DNA of 64,000 nt from Vicia villosa (lineage: Eukaryota; Streptophyta; Magnoliopsida; Fabales; Fabaceae): NCBI RefSeq assembly GCF_029867415.1, contig NC_081186.1:21455915-21519914 (forward strand). Reading direction: 5' to 3'. Below the pieces are notes generated by a model that saw only the letters and a program-made list of their open reading frames with translations, ran no database searches and was not told the DNA's origin. This document shows positions 1-11,539 of the stretch, one piece after another. Made by a program: the position numbers and the translations under genes. Positions within the stretch are counted from its first letter, which is position 1; the number at the start of each line of letters is the position of its first letter.

Positions 1-1
1 A

Positions 2-277
2 GTTCTAGCTCTTCGTCAGTTGGGCTATACCATGAAGAGTGGGCCTTCGGATAGAGAGATTTACCAATCCGTGTACTTTGAAAAGAGAGCCGACCCTGTA
101 GCGCTTGAGGAAATCAGGAAGGCCTGGAATAACATTCATATAGGTGAGAGATCCACTCTGGGAGCCAAGAATGCCATTGCTATGGAGCCCTACACCGATT
201 GGGTTAAGGAGAGAGTCAAGACACTTTTGTTACCATTCCCGGAAGTTCCTCTCTTGTATGCACAACCCCCGAAGTAG
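2..277 (+). pseudogene. 3' end of a Tat/Ogre ORF1-like (plant mobile domain-like) gene, partial
   Basis: An open frame enters from the left edge and stops at a TAG (275-277). The peptide contains LALRQLGY, then a stretch ending in EPYTDWVKERVK. This lines up with the C-terminal third of the intact ORF1 at 38906-40435, which has LARRQLGYA and later DTYTCWVKKRAKEF. Both resemble the plant mobile domain found in Ogre ORF1 and in some host genes; its function is unknown. The fragment lacks the coiled-coil tail of the intact ORF1. After the TAG the same frame stays open for about 30 codons to a TAA near 370, so the TAG may be a mutation. It is either a diverged retrotransposon ORF1 or a host gene of the same family; the window edge prevents a decision. 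Confidence 0.6.
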
Positions 278-862
278 GAGCCGCAACAGCGATATGTAGA
301 TCACTCTTTGAAAGCAATACCGCACGAAAATAAAATAGGTAGCGATCTAGTCTTTACCAAGAATCCATAAGAATTCTCAAGGTGTTAAGACTTTCATCGA
401 TCAAAAGAAAAAAGAAGGAGAAGAAGAACAAAAATGCATAAAGTAAAATCAACTCACACTATTATTAATATCATTCATCTAATATTATGGACTTGGTCAT
501 TTCAAACCTATCAACATCCTAGATCCAATGATATTAATGAGGTAGAGGAAGAAGGAAGGCAAAACAAGCATAAAAAAGGCAAAAACAACATTCTGCCTCA
601 CTGGAAATCGGTTTACCTCTGTAGGAAATCGATTTCCTGAGTGTAGACTTCAAATTTGGCACAAAAACAAGGTTGAAATCGATTTCCCTATGTAGGAAAT
701 TGATTTCCTGCGCGCAACTTTCAAAAAAACAGCATTATGAAGCATAAAACCTTGTTCAAGCAATAACATAAACACCTTATGATCTCAAATATCAATGTGC
801 ACGAATTTTCCATCAAATATTCACCAAATGTCCCAATATAGCCTCAAAGATGCATCACACAC
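278..862. other. Non-coding flank with repeated near-palindromes
   Basis: No convincing gene. The stretch is A/T rich, with a purine-rich run near 400-435. Between about 600 and 710 it carries repeated copies of a short near-palindrome centred on GAAATCGATTTC (623-638, 675-686, 694-709, with a weaker copy at 602-617). This is the DNA into which element 3 inserted at 863. The five bases before the insertion are CACAC (858-862). The matching duplicate would lie beyond the right edge of the window. Confidence 0.5.
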
Positions 863-2069
863 TGTCGCACGCTCGCGAAAATGAACAGAGTCGCCACCAA
901 TATATTTATCCCAAAGAGGGAAAGGAATATCAGAAAACCTAGGATGAATAAGAACGAGGTCTTTCGACCAGAGATAGGGTACGGGAGTCGGTTACGCGAG
1001 GGGAAGGTACTAGCACCCCTCACGCCCATCGTACTCGATGGTATCCACCTATGTTTGTTTTATTCTAAGGGTGTATAAATCTAAAGCTTAATTACTAAGG
1101 GAATGCATGCAAATGAAAGAAAAGAAACACGGGGAAAATAAGGTTTTTAAATAGTTGTGCTCGCTTAGGCCCCGCGACCCAATGCCTACGTATCCTTTTC
1201 AGGAATCAGAGCGCCGTAGTTCGGCTCTTTAGTTTTTGTTTGTTTTTGTGTTTTTTAGTGGACGAAGTTACATTCGCACTCCGCTGCTCGACCTCTGGAG
1301 TCTTAAGCTGGGAATGGAGCGGAAATAACGTGTCCGATTAAAGAATGCCTCGGAGGCGAGATAGAGAAAAGAGTTTGAGCGTTCAAGTGGCACCCTAAAG
1401 CAAGGGAGACTCGAGTTGCTCTTTGGTTTGTGTTTTTTAGAAATTGGGAACTTACGCTCGAATGGTTCCCTAAAGCAAGGGAGATCCAAGCACTCGAATG
1501 ATTCCCTAAAGCAAGGGAGATTCAAGCTTCCATTCCCTTTTTAATGATTTTCACTTTTTTATTAATGTTTTATTAAGTGTTTTCTTTGTATTTTTTAAAG
1601 GGATTTTATTTTGATATTTATTAGATGTTTTAATGTTGAAAAGGAAAAGAAACTAGCCTAAGTATGAAGGGAATTTCTACCTAATGTTATCATGGTTTCT
1701 ACCTAAGGTTAGGAATTAAAGAAAAATGGAAATTAAAGACCACAATTAGAAACAAAAATGAAGAATGATACAATGGTACAAAGTTACACACAAGCATGAA
1801 GTAACAAGTTAAAATATAGTACAAAAATGAAGTAAAATACTACTATTTTTATATTAATTTTTATATGAAGAAAAATTGAATTCTAATTAACCAAAAGGAA
1901 CTAAAAGAGTTAGCCTAAAACTAATATTTTTATGTGACCATTTTTATATGTCAAAAATGTGTATTAAAGCCTAAAAGGATAAGAGAAAAAAATAGCATGC
2001 TATCACCTAAAAGAAATTGGTAAAAAGCTAAGTAAAATCTAAATCTACTAATTAAAATAAAATGGAATC

Positions 2070-2074
2070 AGGGG
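2070..2074. repeat. Target-site duplication AGGGG (left)
   Basis: AGGGG directly precedes the solo LTR and is repeated at 6476-6480. The insertion point is a G-rich run of the element 3 LTR that is also G-rich in the homologous element 2 LTR. Confidence 0.8.
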
Positions 2075-2240
2075 TGTCGCTACCGCGAAAAATGGAATCA
2101 GAGTCGCCACTAATATATTCATCCCATCGCGGGAAAGGAATATCAGAAAACCTAACTCGAAACAAGGACAAGGTCTTTCGACCAGAGAACAGGGCACGGG
2201 AGTCGGTTACGCAAGGGGAAGGTGCTAGCACCCCTCACGC

Positions 2241-2256
2241 CCATCGTACTCGATGG
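2241..2256 (-). other. Conserved U5 hairpin, solo LTR copy
   Basis: CCATCG-TACT-CGATGG, a perfect 6-bp stem with a 4-nt loop. On the transcribed (minus) strand the loop reads AGTA. The same hairpin occurs at 1026-1041, 18061-18076, 27310-27325 and 37745-37760. Confidence 0.6.
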
Positions 2257-2772
2257 TATCCACCTATGTTTGTTTCTATCTAAAGGGTGTCTATCTAATG
2301 TCTAAACCTAAATGCGGATGAATGCAAAAGAAACACGGGGAAAAGAAGGAATTATTTACAAGTGTGCTCGCTTAGGCCCCGCGACCCAATGCCTACGTAT
2401 CCCTTACAAGGAATCAGAGCGACCGTAGTTCGGCTCCATAGTTTCCATTTATTTTGTGTTTTTTAGTTGAACAGCGGTTAAGGTCACAATCCACGATGCT
2501 TGACCTTTGAAGACTTATACGCCTATTTTGGAAAGGACTTAACTTGTTCTTAGGTGCCTAACAAGGCAAAAGAAAAGCAAGAGTTTGGTTTGTGTCTTTT
2601 ATTGTAATTCCACGATGACGAAGACCCTCTACAGGGCTTCGCATCGCTTCCTTACTCTGTTTTAAGTCAAAGCCTTTATTAATCATTTTGAATGTTTTCT
2701 GGTTGAGTTTTTTTTAAGGGAGATTTACTTTGCGACTTAGATCACACCAAGAAAAAGAGTTTTGTTTTTGAC

Positions 2773-2977
2773 TATTTAGAGAATGCACATCGAGGTCTAC
2801 ACCACAATCGATTCTCTAAATAACGGATAAGAAATACATCGAAATCTACATTCCAATCATTTCTTTTCCGTTTAGTAGAAAAGAACGTACATCGGGGCCT
2901 ACACCCCAATCATTTCTTTTCTACTATGTGAGAAAGAACGTACATCGGGGCCTACGCCCCAATCATTTTTTTCTCAC
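2773..2977 (-). repeat. Four tandem hairpins with conserved loop and different stems
   Basis: Hairpin 1 has arms 2773-2784 and 2811-2822 (12 bp perfect). Hairpin 2 has arms 2822-2835 and 2859-2872 (13 of 14 pairs). Hairpin 3 has arms 2873-2885 and 2914-2926 (13 bp perfect). Hairpin 4 has arms 2928-2938 and 2967-2977 (11 pairs, one G-T). Stem sequences differ between units, while the loops share ACATCG, CTAC and CAATC. Hairpins 3 and 4 also have an inner GGGG/CCCC pair. They lie in the R-U5 part of the solo LTR, about 1.8-2.0 kb downstream of its TATA site on the minus strand. Confidence 0.7.
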
Positions 2978-3978
2978 TACACATCAGAAAAGTCACAGTA
3001 TGATCTTTGTCAGGTTTTTTATTAAGTATTTTAGAGTTGAAAAAGAAAAAGAAATGAAAGAGGGGCACTAACCTATTCTCTAATCTAATGTTATTCTAAT
3101 TCCTATTTAAAATCTAAACTAAATCTAAAGGAGATTAACTAAAAAGAGTTATTATTAACAACTAGGGGCATTTTTGGTATATCACAAAATATTGAAGAAT
3201 ATTCACAAAAAGAAAGAATTAAAATCTAAACTAACCATGAAGAATGTTCACAAGCAATTTACATTTTTATTCATGTCAAAGCTTTTTTCAAAAATTAAAA
3301 CTAAAAACTATTTATTTTTTAATGTGAGAACCAATCAAAATTCAAAGAAATTCAACGATTAAAGTTCTAAGAAAAACAAACATTCCTAAAAATTCTAATT
3401 GGTAAGAAAATATTTTTGTCATATTTTTATTTAAGCAAAAATCAATCAACAAGTAAAAGAATATAAAAGAAAACTACTATTGTATTTCTTTAAATCTGCC
3501 AACAGGGGGGTGTTCTAGCAACTAACATATGAACAGAGGTCTAGTTACAATGGCGCAAAGGCCTAAACCGGGGGTGTGAATATTAACAAATGACGAGCCC
3601 ACTTATCAAAATATGCGCTGGTATTAGCATTTCAGGTGTATGATCAGCAAATTAATCACTAAGCCCAATCTAACGATCCAATTGCATGGCCCACAATCCT
3701 CATTCTTACTATCTTCTCTTTAATACCTCAAGTATCATTATTCAGAATTTATTACATGGCTTTTATATGCAACGTGACATGAACATACAATAGACTAATA
3801 TCAATGGGTCAGCTTTCTTTTAAGTTGCTAAATGACAAAATCAATAAAGGACCAATCAGAGCATAACACGCAGTATTGCAATCATTTAATAATAAACAAA
3901 AATGGCCATAAGTTGGGAGTGAGGACCAATAGCACTATGCCACGTAATAAGGACAAAACCCAACCCTTCATGGGCATC

Positions 3979-4001
3979 ACCGGAGCCGGAGATGCTCCGG
4001 T
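3979..4001 (-). repeat. Perfect 8-bp inverted repeat in G/C-rich LTR patch
   Basis: Arms ACCGGAGC (3979-3986) and GCTCCGGT (3994-4001) enclose 7 bases. The surrounding patch is much more G/C rich than the rest of the LTR. It would fall in the transcribed part of the solo LTR. Confidence 0.5.
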
Positions 4002-4792
4002 CATCTTCCTCACTCAGCTCCGCCGTAGCTCCACCACCAAAACGCCCGGAAAATCAAAAATCCGCCACTGTCTTGCTCGGATTTTCACGTAGAACACGAA
4101 TCCGGCATTAGTTTTTACCAATCTTACCTCTAACATCATAACCGACGATGAACATGAAACCATCACTAACATCCACCTTTTCTAAAATCAAATCTAAGTA
4201 CATCAGCGCGTTCATCTTTATTCATAGACCTCAAATATACGAGCTAAACGTTCAAACAGCAATTGTTTAGAGCAAACCGCATCCAATCATCAAGAATCAG
4301 AAAAATGCACAAGAATGAACACTACATGATTTATTACATGCAGCTAGCGTGCAAAGGAGTTCGCAGAGCTCACCTGAACAAATTCTTGTGTCGAAGATTG
4401 AGAAAGCTCCTGTACCTTGAGAGGTTGACGATGATAGTGCTGAAGTAGCTCCGAATCTCTCAAAGATGACGCGTATTGAGAAAAGCAGAGAATCTTTCTT
4501 GTAGTCACACGATTGAGAACGAATATAGAGCTCGGATCGGAGAAGGTGATGAAGATAACTTTGATCGGAGTAGGTTGCGGTTCGTTTATGGTGGATGAAG
4601 GTGGTGGTTTATGGTGGAGGTTCTGCTGTGGATCTTTTGAAAGCGATGGAGTTTGTTACAAGTGTGTAACAAACTTTTTTGGGAGAGAAGAAAACGAAGA
4701 GAGAGAGAGAAGCATGAGAGAGTGAGGAGAGAAAACGGGAGAGTAGAATGTGGGAAAATGAATACCCGTCTGAGACATTGAGAAGGGTTTTG

Positions 4793-4800
4793 TTTATATA
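4793..4800 (-). promoter_or_regulatory. TATA-like box of the solo LTR
   Basis: The minus strand reads TATATAAA. Downstream on that strand is a long pyrimidine-rich tract (about 4660-4740), as at plant core promoters. The other LTRs here have a TATA site in a comparable place. Confidence 0.5.
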
Positions 4801-6475
4801 GCATGATGGTGTAGGGCTTATGGTGTGACTCATGTGTAGTGGATATTCCCCTAAACTTAATCAACAAGTTTGTATATTTGTAGTAAACTTCCTTTTCGCT
4901 TTTCATGTGTGCATGAGTTGCATGGTTATTTGGAATAAAATGTTGGTACTGTCAGCATGCTGTAGGTTGTGTTGCTATATGTTGTGAGCCATTGATTTCT
5001 AGCATGACGTCTTACCGATCTCGACCTTTACCAAGCTAACTTTCAGCCTATGTATCTCTAGCTATGAGCCATCATTTGTTCCAAACTCATGACCAATGCA
5101 AAGAGGGCGTAGCATAGAAGAAATTTGGTGTTGTGAGCTTTGAGAGGAGACCCTTGTAACCTATTCAAACATGGCTTGCAACTTGATGGCATATCACTGC
5201 CAATTTCCTGCGCGCGTGACTCAACCCTTTCCATGCCACATACAGCTTACCAATAGCTTACTTTGCATGCTTATATCTTCCACCATGAGTCCTCAATTAT
5301 TGCAAATTTATGCTCAAGATATAAAGGACATGGGGAAGAATAGGTCGACATTGAAATTGACCTCACATAATGCTTATATCTCTCTAAAATTGTCTTTACA
5401 TTTGGCATGCCACCTGTTCGATCGAATGCCTCGCGCATGCCCAGGTTGTTTGCTCACACTCATGCCAACACACACCATTGCCAGGGCATGACTTTAGACT
5501 CTTGTATCTTACTCTATACTTAATCAAATTCCATGATTATTGTCTTGCTGGATAGAGAGCATGGAGTAGAGGAGATTCATACCAAGTGTGAACCTGATGA
5601 GTCTTTGTGCTTCCCTATAATCAGCTTGAAGTTTGGCACATCACGTGTTCGTAGAAATGCTTGCCTGCTGCCCAGAAATTTGCCTTGCTACTTGACTTGC
5701 ATAAGTGTGATTTTGCCAACTTCTCCCTTCAATAACTCTCAATCCATATGTCATATAAAAAAACTCCCAACTACAACATTGTAGAGGGCCATGAGATGAA
5801 CATTTTTGGTGTTGACCTTGTCTTGAAATGAGGCCTAGAAACACGTGTAAACTGGTCCTAAAATGAGCTGACCAACCATTTCCCAATCTTTCCAAAATTA
5901 TTCTAAGTATAGAACCTTCTTTTTATGGCAACTTCAATTTTCAACTAATTTTCCAATTTTGGTAATTTTTGCATTTTCTTGATTTTGTTCATTTTGTTGA
6001 CTTTCTTTGACCGATTTTCCACCGTAAGTCCATATTTGACAGTTGACTTTGACTTTGACCAAAAAGTCAACATTTCCTGATTTTTCTGATTTCAGATGAA
6101 TTTCCCGATTAATCAGTTTCCGGTACAATTCTCAATCAACTTTCAACCAAAGAGACTCCAGTGAATATTTCTTCAAGCATTTGCATTTTTGTACTCAAAA
6201 GGTCAATTCTTTTTAATCAGAGCTTTGACTCGGAGAGAATAAAACCCTGATTTTAGGAGTATGCAAATGGAAATGATCCTCTTCAATAAGACCTCAGATC
6301 TGATTCTTCTTTACCAAGAATATCCCCAACCTCAGCCTCTTTTTGTCAATTTTCTTGAGCAGTAATTGTGATATGGATGAATGTAATGGATGAATGTCCT
6401 AGGTGAGGTATGCACATGAATGTGATGTGAAAGCCATTTGGGAATAAATAAGTGGGCAAATTTTGGGGTGCAACA

Positions 6476-6480
6476 AGGGG
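6476..6480. repeat. Target-site duplication AGGGG (right)
   Basis: Exact partner of 2070-2074. Confidence 0.8.
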
Positions 6481-7466
6481 GTGTAAAATTGAATTGATGG
6501 TGCAGGGAAATAAGCAAAGGGCGCAGGGCCCATCTGGGGGAAGCCCACATAGAATTTTTGCAGAGATCTTATTTGCCAAAAAGAATGGCATGGGCCTCAG
6601 GGGGTGTTTTTCTGTACAGATTTTAATGCAAAAAAAGACAACGGGCCTACAGGAGGGGTAGATAGCATAGCAGGCCCAAGATATATTTTTGTTCGATCCA
6701 CATTTAGATTTACTATTATTCAGAATTATAATCAAGACAATTAGATCAATTAATTATTGACTAAACCTTATATTATATCCAATTATCAATTAATCAAAAT
6801 AATAACATTAATAATAATAAAAAGAAATAAAAATGGGATTAGAGTTCAATTGTGACCATTCGACTTTGTTCTTCTCTCTCGCGAAATGCAAACGGTGTCG
6901 CTTCAACCTTCTCCGATGGGACGATCCCATCGCCGCCGTTAACGAAACAGACCCTTCTTTCTCTCTCGTCTCCGTCCCTTATTGTTCCGTCCAAACATCT
7001 TTGATTCAAACAAAACTCAAAATCCCCAATCCGAACCCTAACTCACTCAAATTGAAATCAAACAAAACTGGAGTGAGAAGTGTCGAAGAAGACCGGAATG
7101 AAGAGTCCGTGTTCTTTGCCGATGCTCGAATCGCGAAATAAACGCGAGAATGAACCTTGGCTCAGGGGCGTCTCGATCTTTTTCTTTATGCTTTTGAATC
7201 GTCTTCTTCTCTCCTTTCGTTTTGTGAGCTTCGTGGAGATGACGTTCGTGTGCTGTTGTTGTTGTTGCGCAGAATTGATGATAGAGGAGGATTGATGATG
7301 TTGAACATGGAGATCGAAGAATGAGGATTGAATGGAGATGAAGGTTGCAGAGGTGAAGAAGAAGGGAGTGAAGATGGAATGGTGATGGTGAAGAGATGAA
7401 GAATGATTATGGAGAAGATGAATGAAGAAAAATGGTCCCCGAATGGAAAAATGGTGGATGGTGCGT

Positions 7467-7473
7467 TTATATA
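7467..7473 (-). promoter_or_regulatory. TATA-like box of the element 3 3' LTR
   Basis: The minus strand reads TATATAA and is followed on that strand by a pyrimidine-rich region (about 7310-7440). Its place is equivalent to the TATA sites at 25244 and 35679. Confidence 0.5.
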
Positions 7474-8688
7474 GCATCAGGGAATTGGTTAAAAGGTTAG
7501 TTTTTTCTTCTGAGTTTCTGTTAGTGATTCTATTGGATTCTGTTATGATTGGTTAGAACTGTTATGTTAGTTATTGAGTAGCTGAGCTGTTAACAATTGT
7601 TGGTAAAAGGGTTTGCTGAATGTTATGGTGAGAGGTTTAGAAATTGGTTAGAGGTTAAGAAGTAATTGGCTGTTGAGTGGTAGTTAGGAAAATAAGAACA
7701 TGGTAGTTAATTTTGTTAAAATTTTGTTAGAATTCTGTTAGTGAAGTTGTGCTAAGCTGGAAGTTTTAGAAATGAGGTTAATTGCTTGGTAATTGTTAAG
7801 GATGGTTGTGAACTGATATTTACTTTCTTTGTATTTTCTGTATGCAGTAGCATGGTATGTATGCAGGGCTGTGTGAGAGACTTTGGATGATGCTCATGAC
7901 TGTATTGGTGTGTCACGAAAGTTTGTGGATGAACACTTAAGAATGGAGTCACAACATGGAAGATGAAGTCATGACGAAGTTGAATAAAGACATGGCTTGA
8001 AGCTTGAAGCCAGAGTGGTGCATTTGAAAGACTTTGAAACATTTTTTTTATGTAGTTCTCTTTGTAGCAGTGAATAGAATGATGTAGACCTTTTTTGTAA
8101 TGGATAGCTTGGATTTATGTCGTATGGACTTGGAATGACCTTGAATATATATATTTGTATCATTAAAAATCAAATCTTTCCAAAGAGTTCCTCGTGTATT
8201 TTATTACTAAATCCACAATCCTTAAACTTCTTCAATAACCCTTATCCAATCTTGGACTTGAATGAACACCTCAATTTGGATAATTATTAAAGGAAAACCC
8301 CACCTTTGAACTTCAGAGCTGCGCTTGTGTTTCAATCCAGCATGATAATAATACCTTGAAGTGGATAGGAATTGAAGCATAGAGGCAGAGAAAGTCTTAA
8401 TTTCGGTCTTTAATTAATGAATTCCAATAAGCTTAAGCAATGAACCAGAGTATGCACTCGATGTATCTTTTTTTTTGAGAAATCTTGATAAAATGTTGCT
8501 ATAGCTCAATAACCTTGAAGGAAGAGGAGAACCTTAAAATCATAGAAAATGCTAATTACTAACATCCTTGATCCCAATACCAAGTTTTTGATTAATGATG
8601 CATGATGTGTGAAATGACCTAGTGGATGAAATTGTAAGATGCATAAGCCAATTAAAATAATTAGATGGGCAAATTTTGGGGTACAACA

Positions 8689-8703
8689 GCTGCCCCTATT
8701 TAA
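8689..8703 (-). other. Polypurine tract region of element 3
   Basis: On the minus strand the sequence TTAAATAGGGGCAGC abuts the LTR start. The same block precedes the 3' LTR of element 2 (33298-33310), and a close variant precedes that of element 1 (50645-50657). Confidence 0.65.
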
Positions 8704-8829
8704 TTGTCTTAAATCTGAAGGAGAGATTGGCGCCAACCTTTCGAACCTTCAAGATAGAAGAAGATTAAATACCAATGAACCTGAAAATTTGATTGAAGAA
8801 AAATGAGATATGATATTAAGTCCACTGGG

Positions 8830-10130
8830 GAAAGATGTATCAACTCTGGGTTGAGTAAGAAAGGTCAACTCTGGGTTGGAAATGAAATAAACCTCAACTC
8901 TGGGTTAAAGAAGAAAAGGGGGTCGACTCTTGGTCGAAGGATAAATGGAAATCAACTCGGGGTTGAATAAGAGGTAAACATCAATTCTGGATTGAGAACG
9001 GAAAATGAAATCAATATTAGAGGGACAATATATATGCATGAACTCTGGGTTGAAAAAGAAAAGCAAGGAAATCAACTCTGGGTTGAGCAAGAAATTGGAT
9101 AATAACTGTGGGTCGAAAGAGGAAAGATGAACAATTAGAAATATCCGTCAACTCTGGGTTGAGTAGGTAAGGACAAAAGATGACTGTCAACTCTGGGTTG
9201 AGTGGGAAAGAACAAAAGATAACCGTCAACTCTGGGTTGAGTGTGAAAGAAAGAAGACATAACCATCAACTCTGGGTTGAGTGGGAAAGGAAAAACATAA
9301 CCGTCAACTCTGGGTTGAGTGGGAAAAGACAAGAGATAACCATCAACTCTGGGTTGAGTGGGAAAGAGAAATCAATTCTGGATTGAACAAGAGATAACCG
9401 TCAACTCTGGGTTGAGTGGGGAAAGGAGAAAAGATAACCGTCAACTCTGGGTTGAGTGGGAAAAGAGAAATCTATAAGAAATAACCGTCAACTCTGGATG
9501 AGAGGGAAGAGGAAAGGATCAAATCTGGGTTGAATAAAAGATAACCGTCAACTCTGGGTTGAGTGGGAAAAGATAAAAGATGACCGTCAACTCTGGGTTG
9601 AGTGGGAAAAATAGAAGATAACCGTCAACTCTTGGTTGAGTGGGAAAGAGAAAAGATAATCGTCAACTATGGGTTGAGGGGAAAAAGACAAAGGACAACC
9701 GTCAACTCTGGGTTGAGTGTAAAAGGCAAGAAATAACCGTCAACTCTGGGTTGAGTGGGAAAAACAAGCCATGACCGTCAACTCTGGGTTGAGTGGGAAA
9801 AGAAGAAATCAATTCTGGATTGAACAAATGATAACCGTCAACTCTGGGTTGAGTGGGAAAGGACAAAAGGTGACCGTCAACTTTGGGTTGAGTGGGAAAG
9901 GAATCAATTCTGGATTTGAACAAAGGATAACCGTCAACTCTGGGTTGAGACGGAGGAAAGGATAGAGGGTAACCGTCAACTCTGGGTTGAGTGGGAAAGA
10001 CAAAAGATGACCGTCAACTCTGGGTTGAGTGGGAAAAAATAATTAACTCGGGGTTAAAAGATGAGAGGAAAATCAACTCTGGGTTGAACATATAAAACAT
10101 CAACTCTGGGTTGAAGAAAGATGAACATGA
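8830..10130 (-). repeat. Hairpin-bearing tandem repeat array in the 3' UTR of element 3
   Basis: More than 30 irregular units of about 30-45 bp share the core TCAACTCTGGGTTGA, which is itself an inverted repeat (TCAAC/GTTGA). Linkers are rich in GTGGGAAA and GATAACCG. Several variants change both arms together: TCGAC/GTCGA at 8923-8937, TCAAT/ATTGA at 8981-8995, 9372-9386 and 9809-9823, and TTAAC/GTTAA at 10043-10057. The array sits next to the 3' LTR. Ogre-type elements are known to carry fast-changing tandem repeats in this 3' UTR position, and some have given rise to satellites. Confidence 0.85.
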
Positions 10131-10463
10131 TTGACTTTGGGAGATGACACCACAACGGTAACTCTGAGTGATCCAATGGAATATCAATTTGAATACTTGT
10201 AGGGACCTCATCTGATGAGTAGCTTGGCTTATGCTTCATATGCAAATGTTTGATTTATTTTATACACTTCTGGAGATGCAATGAAATGATTTCTATATGC
10301 AGTGTACTGATTGATTGGTCAGGGTTTCTGCTTCATGTGGGGAGTAGATTGGATGGAATTCTGAAACTTTGCTTGAGAATCAAGGTAGGGTGGATGCCCC
10401 TGTTTCATTAGTGATTGGATCATGTGGGAGAAATGATAATGAAAATGCAATGATATGCGTGAT
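10131..10463. other. Element 3 internal sequence, no gene seen
   Basis: Short stretch between the repeat array and element 5. No domain or RNA gene was recognised. It ends with GTGAT (10459-10463), the left duplication of element 5. Confidence 0.5.
10459..10463. repeat. Target-site duplication GTGAT (left) of element 5
   Basis: Repeated exactly at 15178-15182, directly outside the other LTR. Confidence 0.85.
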
Positions 10464-11536
10464 TGATCAGTGCATTTTGATGCACATTCCTCTACGGTTG
10501 TACTTATACATTTCCATGGTTTGCTTGTCTTATTTTTGTATTTTATAATGTTTTTATATTTTAATTTATTTTTATTGTTATTTGATTTTCGTATTTAATT
10601 TTCAGCTTTAATAGTCTGCACGGAAACGATCATATCTAGAGTTTCAGGAGTCCGATTGAGGCGTTTTAAAAATCGCTGGAAAGCTAAGAGAAAGAGCTAC
10701 AATTCTTATGTTGGAGCCGAAGTCAGAATCGGACTGTAGAAGGGCCAGAAAATTCGTTGAAGTTGCAGCACTAGTTTTAGTTAAGTTTCGGGTCATTTAG
10801 TTTTGGGCCTGGGTCGTATGTTTGACCCAGTTAGATTGTTAAACGGGTTGCACTCTTTCCCCTTAGGGTAGCAGCCGCGGTACTGTTCACCATGGATCAC
10901 CATTTCACATTTTTGGAAGAGCTTGTACGTTTGATCATGAAGAACTAATTCCTAGAGGTTAATCTGCTGTAAACGGTTTCCGCCGATACTTTGAGTTTCT
11001 TATATTTTCCAATTAATCTATTTCCTTTCAATTCTAATCTTTGATATGTTGTTTGCTTAATTCGATATTATCCAAGGTTAGATTGATTTATTTCGATGGT
11101 TGCATGTTCCTATACTTTAATCGCGTTTGCTTAATCCGCATATGTTTGTCGTGTTTGCTTAATTCACGATTGCTATATATAATCCGTTTGCTTAATTCGG
11201 GAATTAGGAACATACATCACATAATTTCAATTGCGCTTGTATAATTGTTTTTATAATCGAAAAGGGAATAGAATCCGCTTGTGAGTTGGAAATTATTTGG
11301 ATCGACGATAAGTTAGGAAGCCAAAACAGTAGATTAATCATTTCAGCTTATTTTGATAATCACTTATTTTCACTATTTTGTTTAATCGAAATCTAAAACA
11401 AACCCCCCCTAAATCGATTTACCTTTGGTTAATAATCAACGAGAATCCTTGTGAGAACGATATTCGAGTTGTCGTTACCGCTAAACTACCATTTTACAAA
11501 ACTACTCGTTTTTGATCCGCGCGCGACAACGGATCA
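10464..11536 (+). repeat. 5' LTR of element 5
   Basis: Starts TGATCAGTGC and ends AACGGATCA. It is nearly identical to 14106-15177. The interior repeats short motifs such as GTTTGCTTAATTC. Confidence 0.85.
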
Positions 11537-11539
11537 AAT

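Larger units (their letters stand above)
2075..6475 (-). mobile_element. Solo LTR of a Tat/Ogre-like element, minus strand
   Basis: It is 4,401 bp long. It begins TGTCGC on the plus strand and ends GTGCAACA, so on its own strand it runs from TGTTGCACCCC to GCGACA. Exact 5-bp duplications AGGGG flank it and no internal region is attached, which fits removal of an element by recombination between its LTRs. The left end carries the same conserved U5 blocks as the element 3 LTR. It contains a TATA-like site on the minus strand, four tandem hairpins, and a G/C-rich patch (3970-4090) with a perfect 8-bp inverted repeat. The ORFs inside are short and match nothing I recognise. Confidence 0.85.
863..8688 (-). 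repeat. 3' LTR of element 3 (interrupted by a solo LTR)
   Basis: On the minus strand the LTR starts TGTTGTACCCC (right end, 8688) and ends GCGTGCGACA (left end, 863). Removing the solo LTR and one TSD copy leaves about 3.42 kb. The left 180 bp are almost identical to the 5' LTR fragment at 17898-18080. It carries the conserved U5 blocks, including the hairpin CCATCG-TACT-CGATGG at 1026-1041. Three copies of TCCCTAAAGCAAGGGA or close variants lie between about 1390 and 1520. The short ORFs in it match nothing I recognise. Confidence 0.8.

Noticed and set aside
3832..4092. 86-codon ORF in the solo LTR as a host gene fragment
   Set aside because: No recognisable protein similarity. The G/C-rich patch alone does not establish captured coding sequence.
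7058..7477. 139-codon minus-strand ORF with HHH/SSS/QQQ runs
   Set aside because: Low-complexity translation of the pyrimidine-rich leader just downstream of the LTR TATA.
9180..9386. ORF with repeated TVNSGLSGKE peptide as a repeat protein
   Set aside because: Same array on the other strand. The frame breaks as unit length varies.
8830..10130. CRISPR-like look of regularly spaced repeats
   Set aside because: The DNA is clearly plant retrotransposon, the linkers between cores are themselves repetitive and not unique spacers, and there are no cas genes. It is a 3' UTR tandem array.
8905..10245. Several ORFs with repeating NPELTV or TQPRVD peptides
   Set aside because: Mere translation of the tandem array in different frames; not genes.
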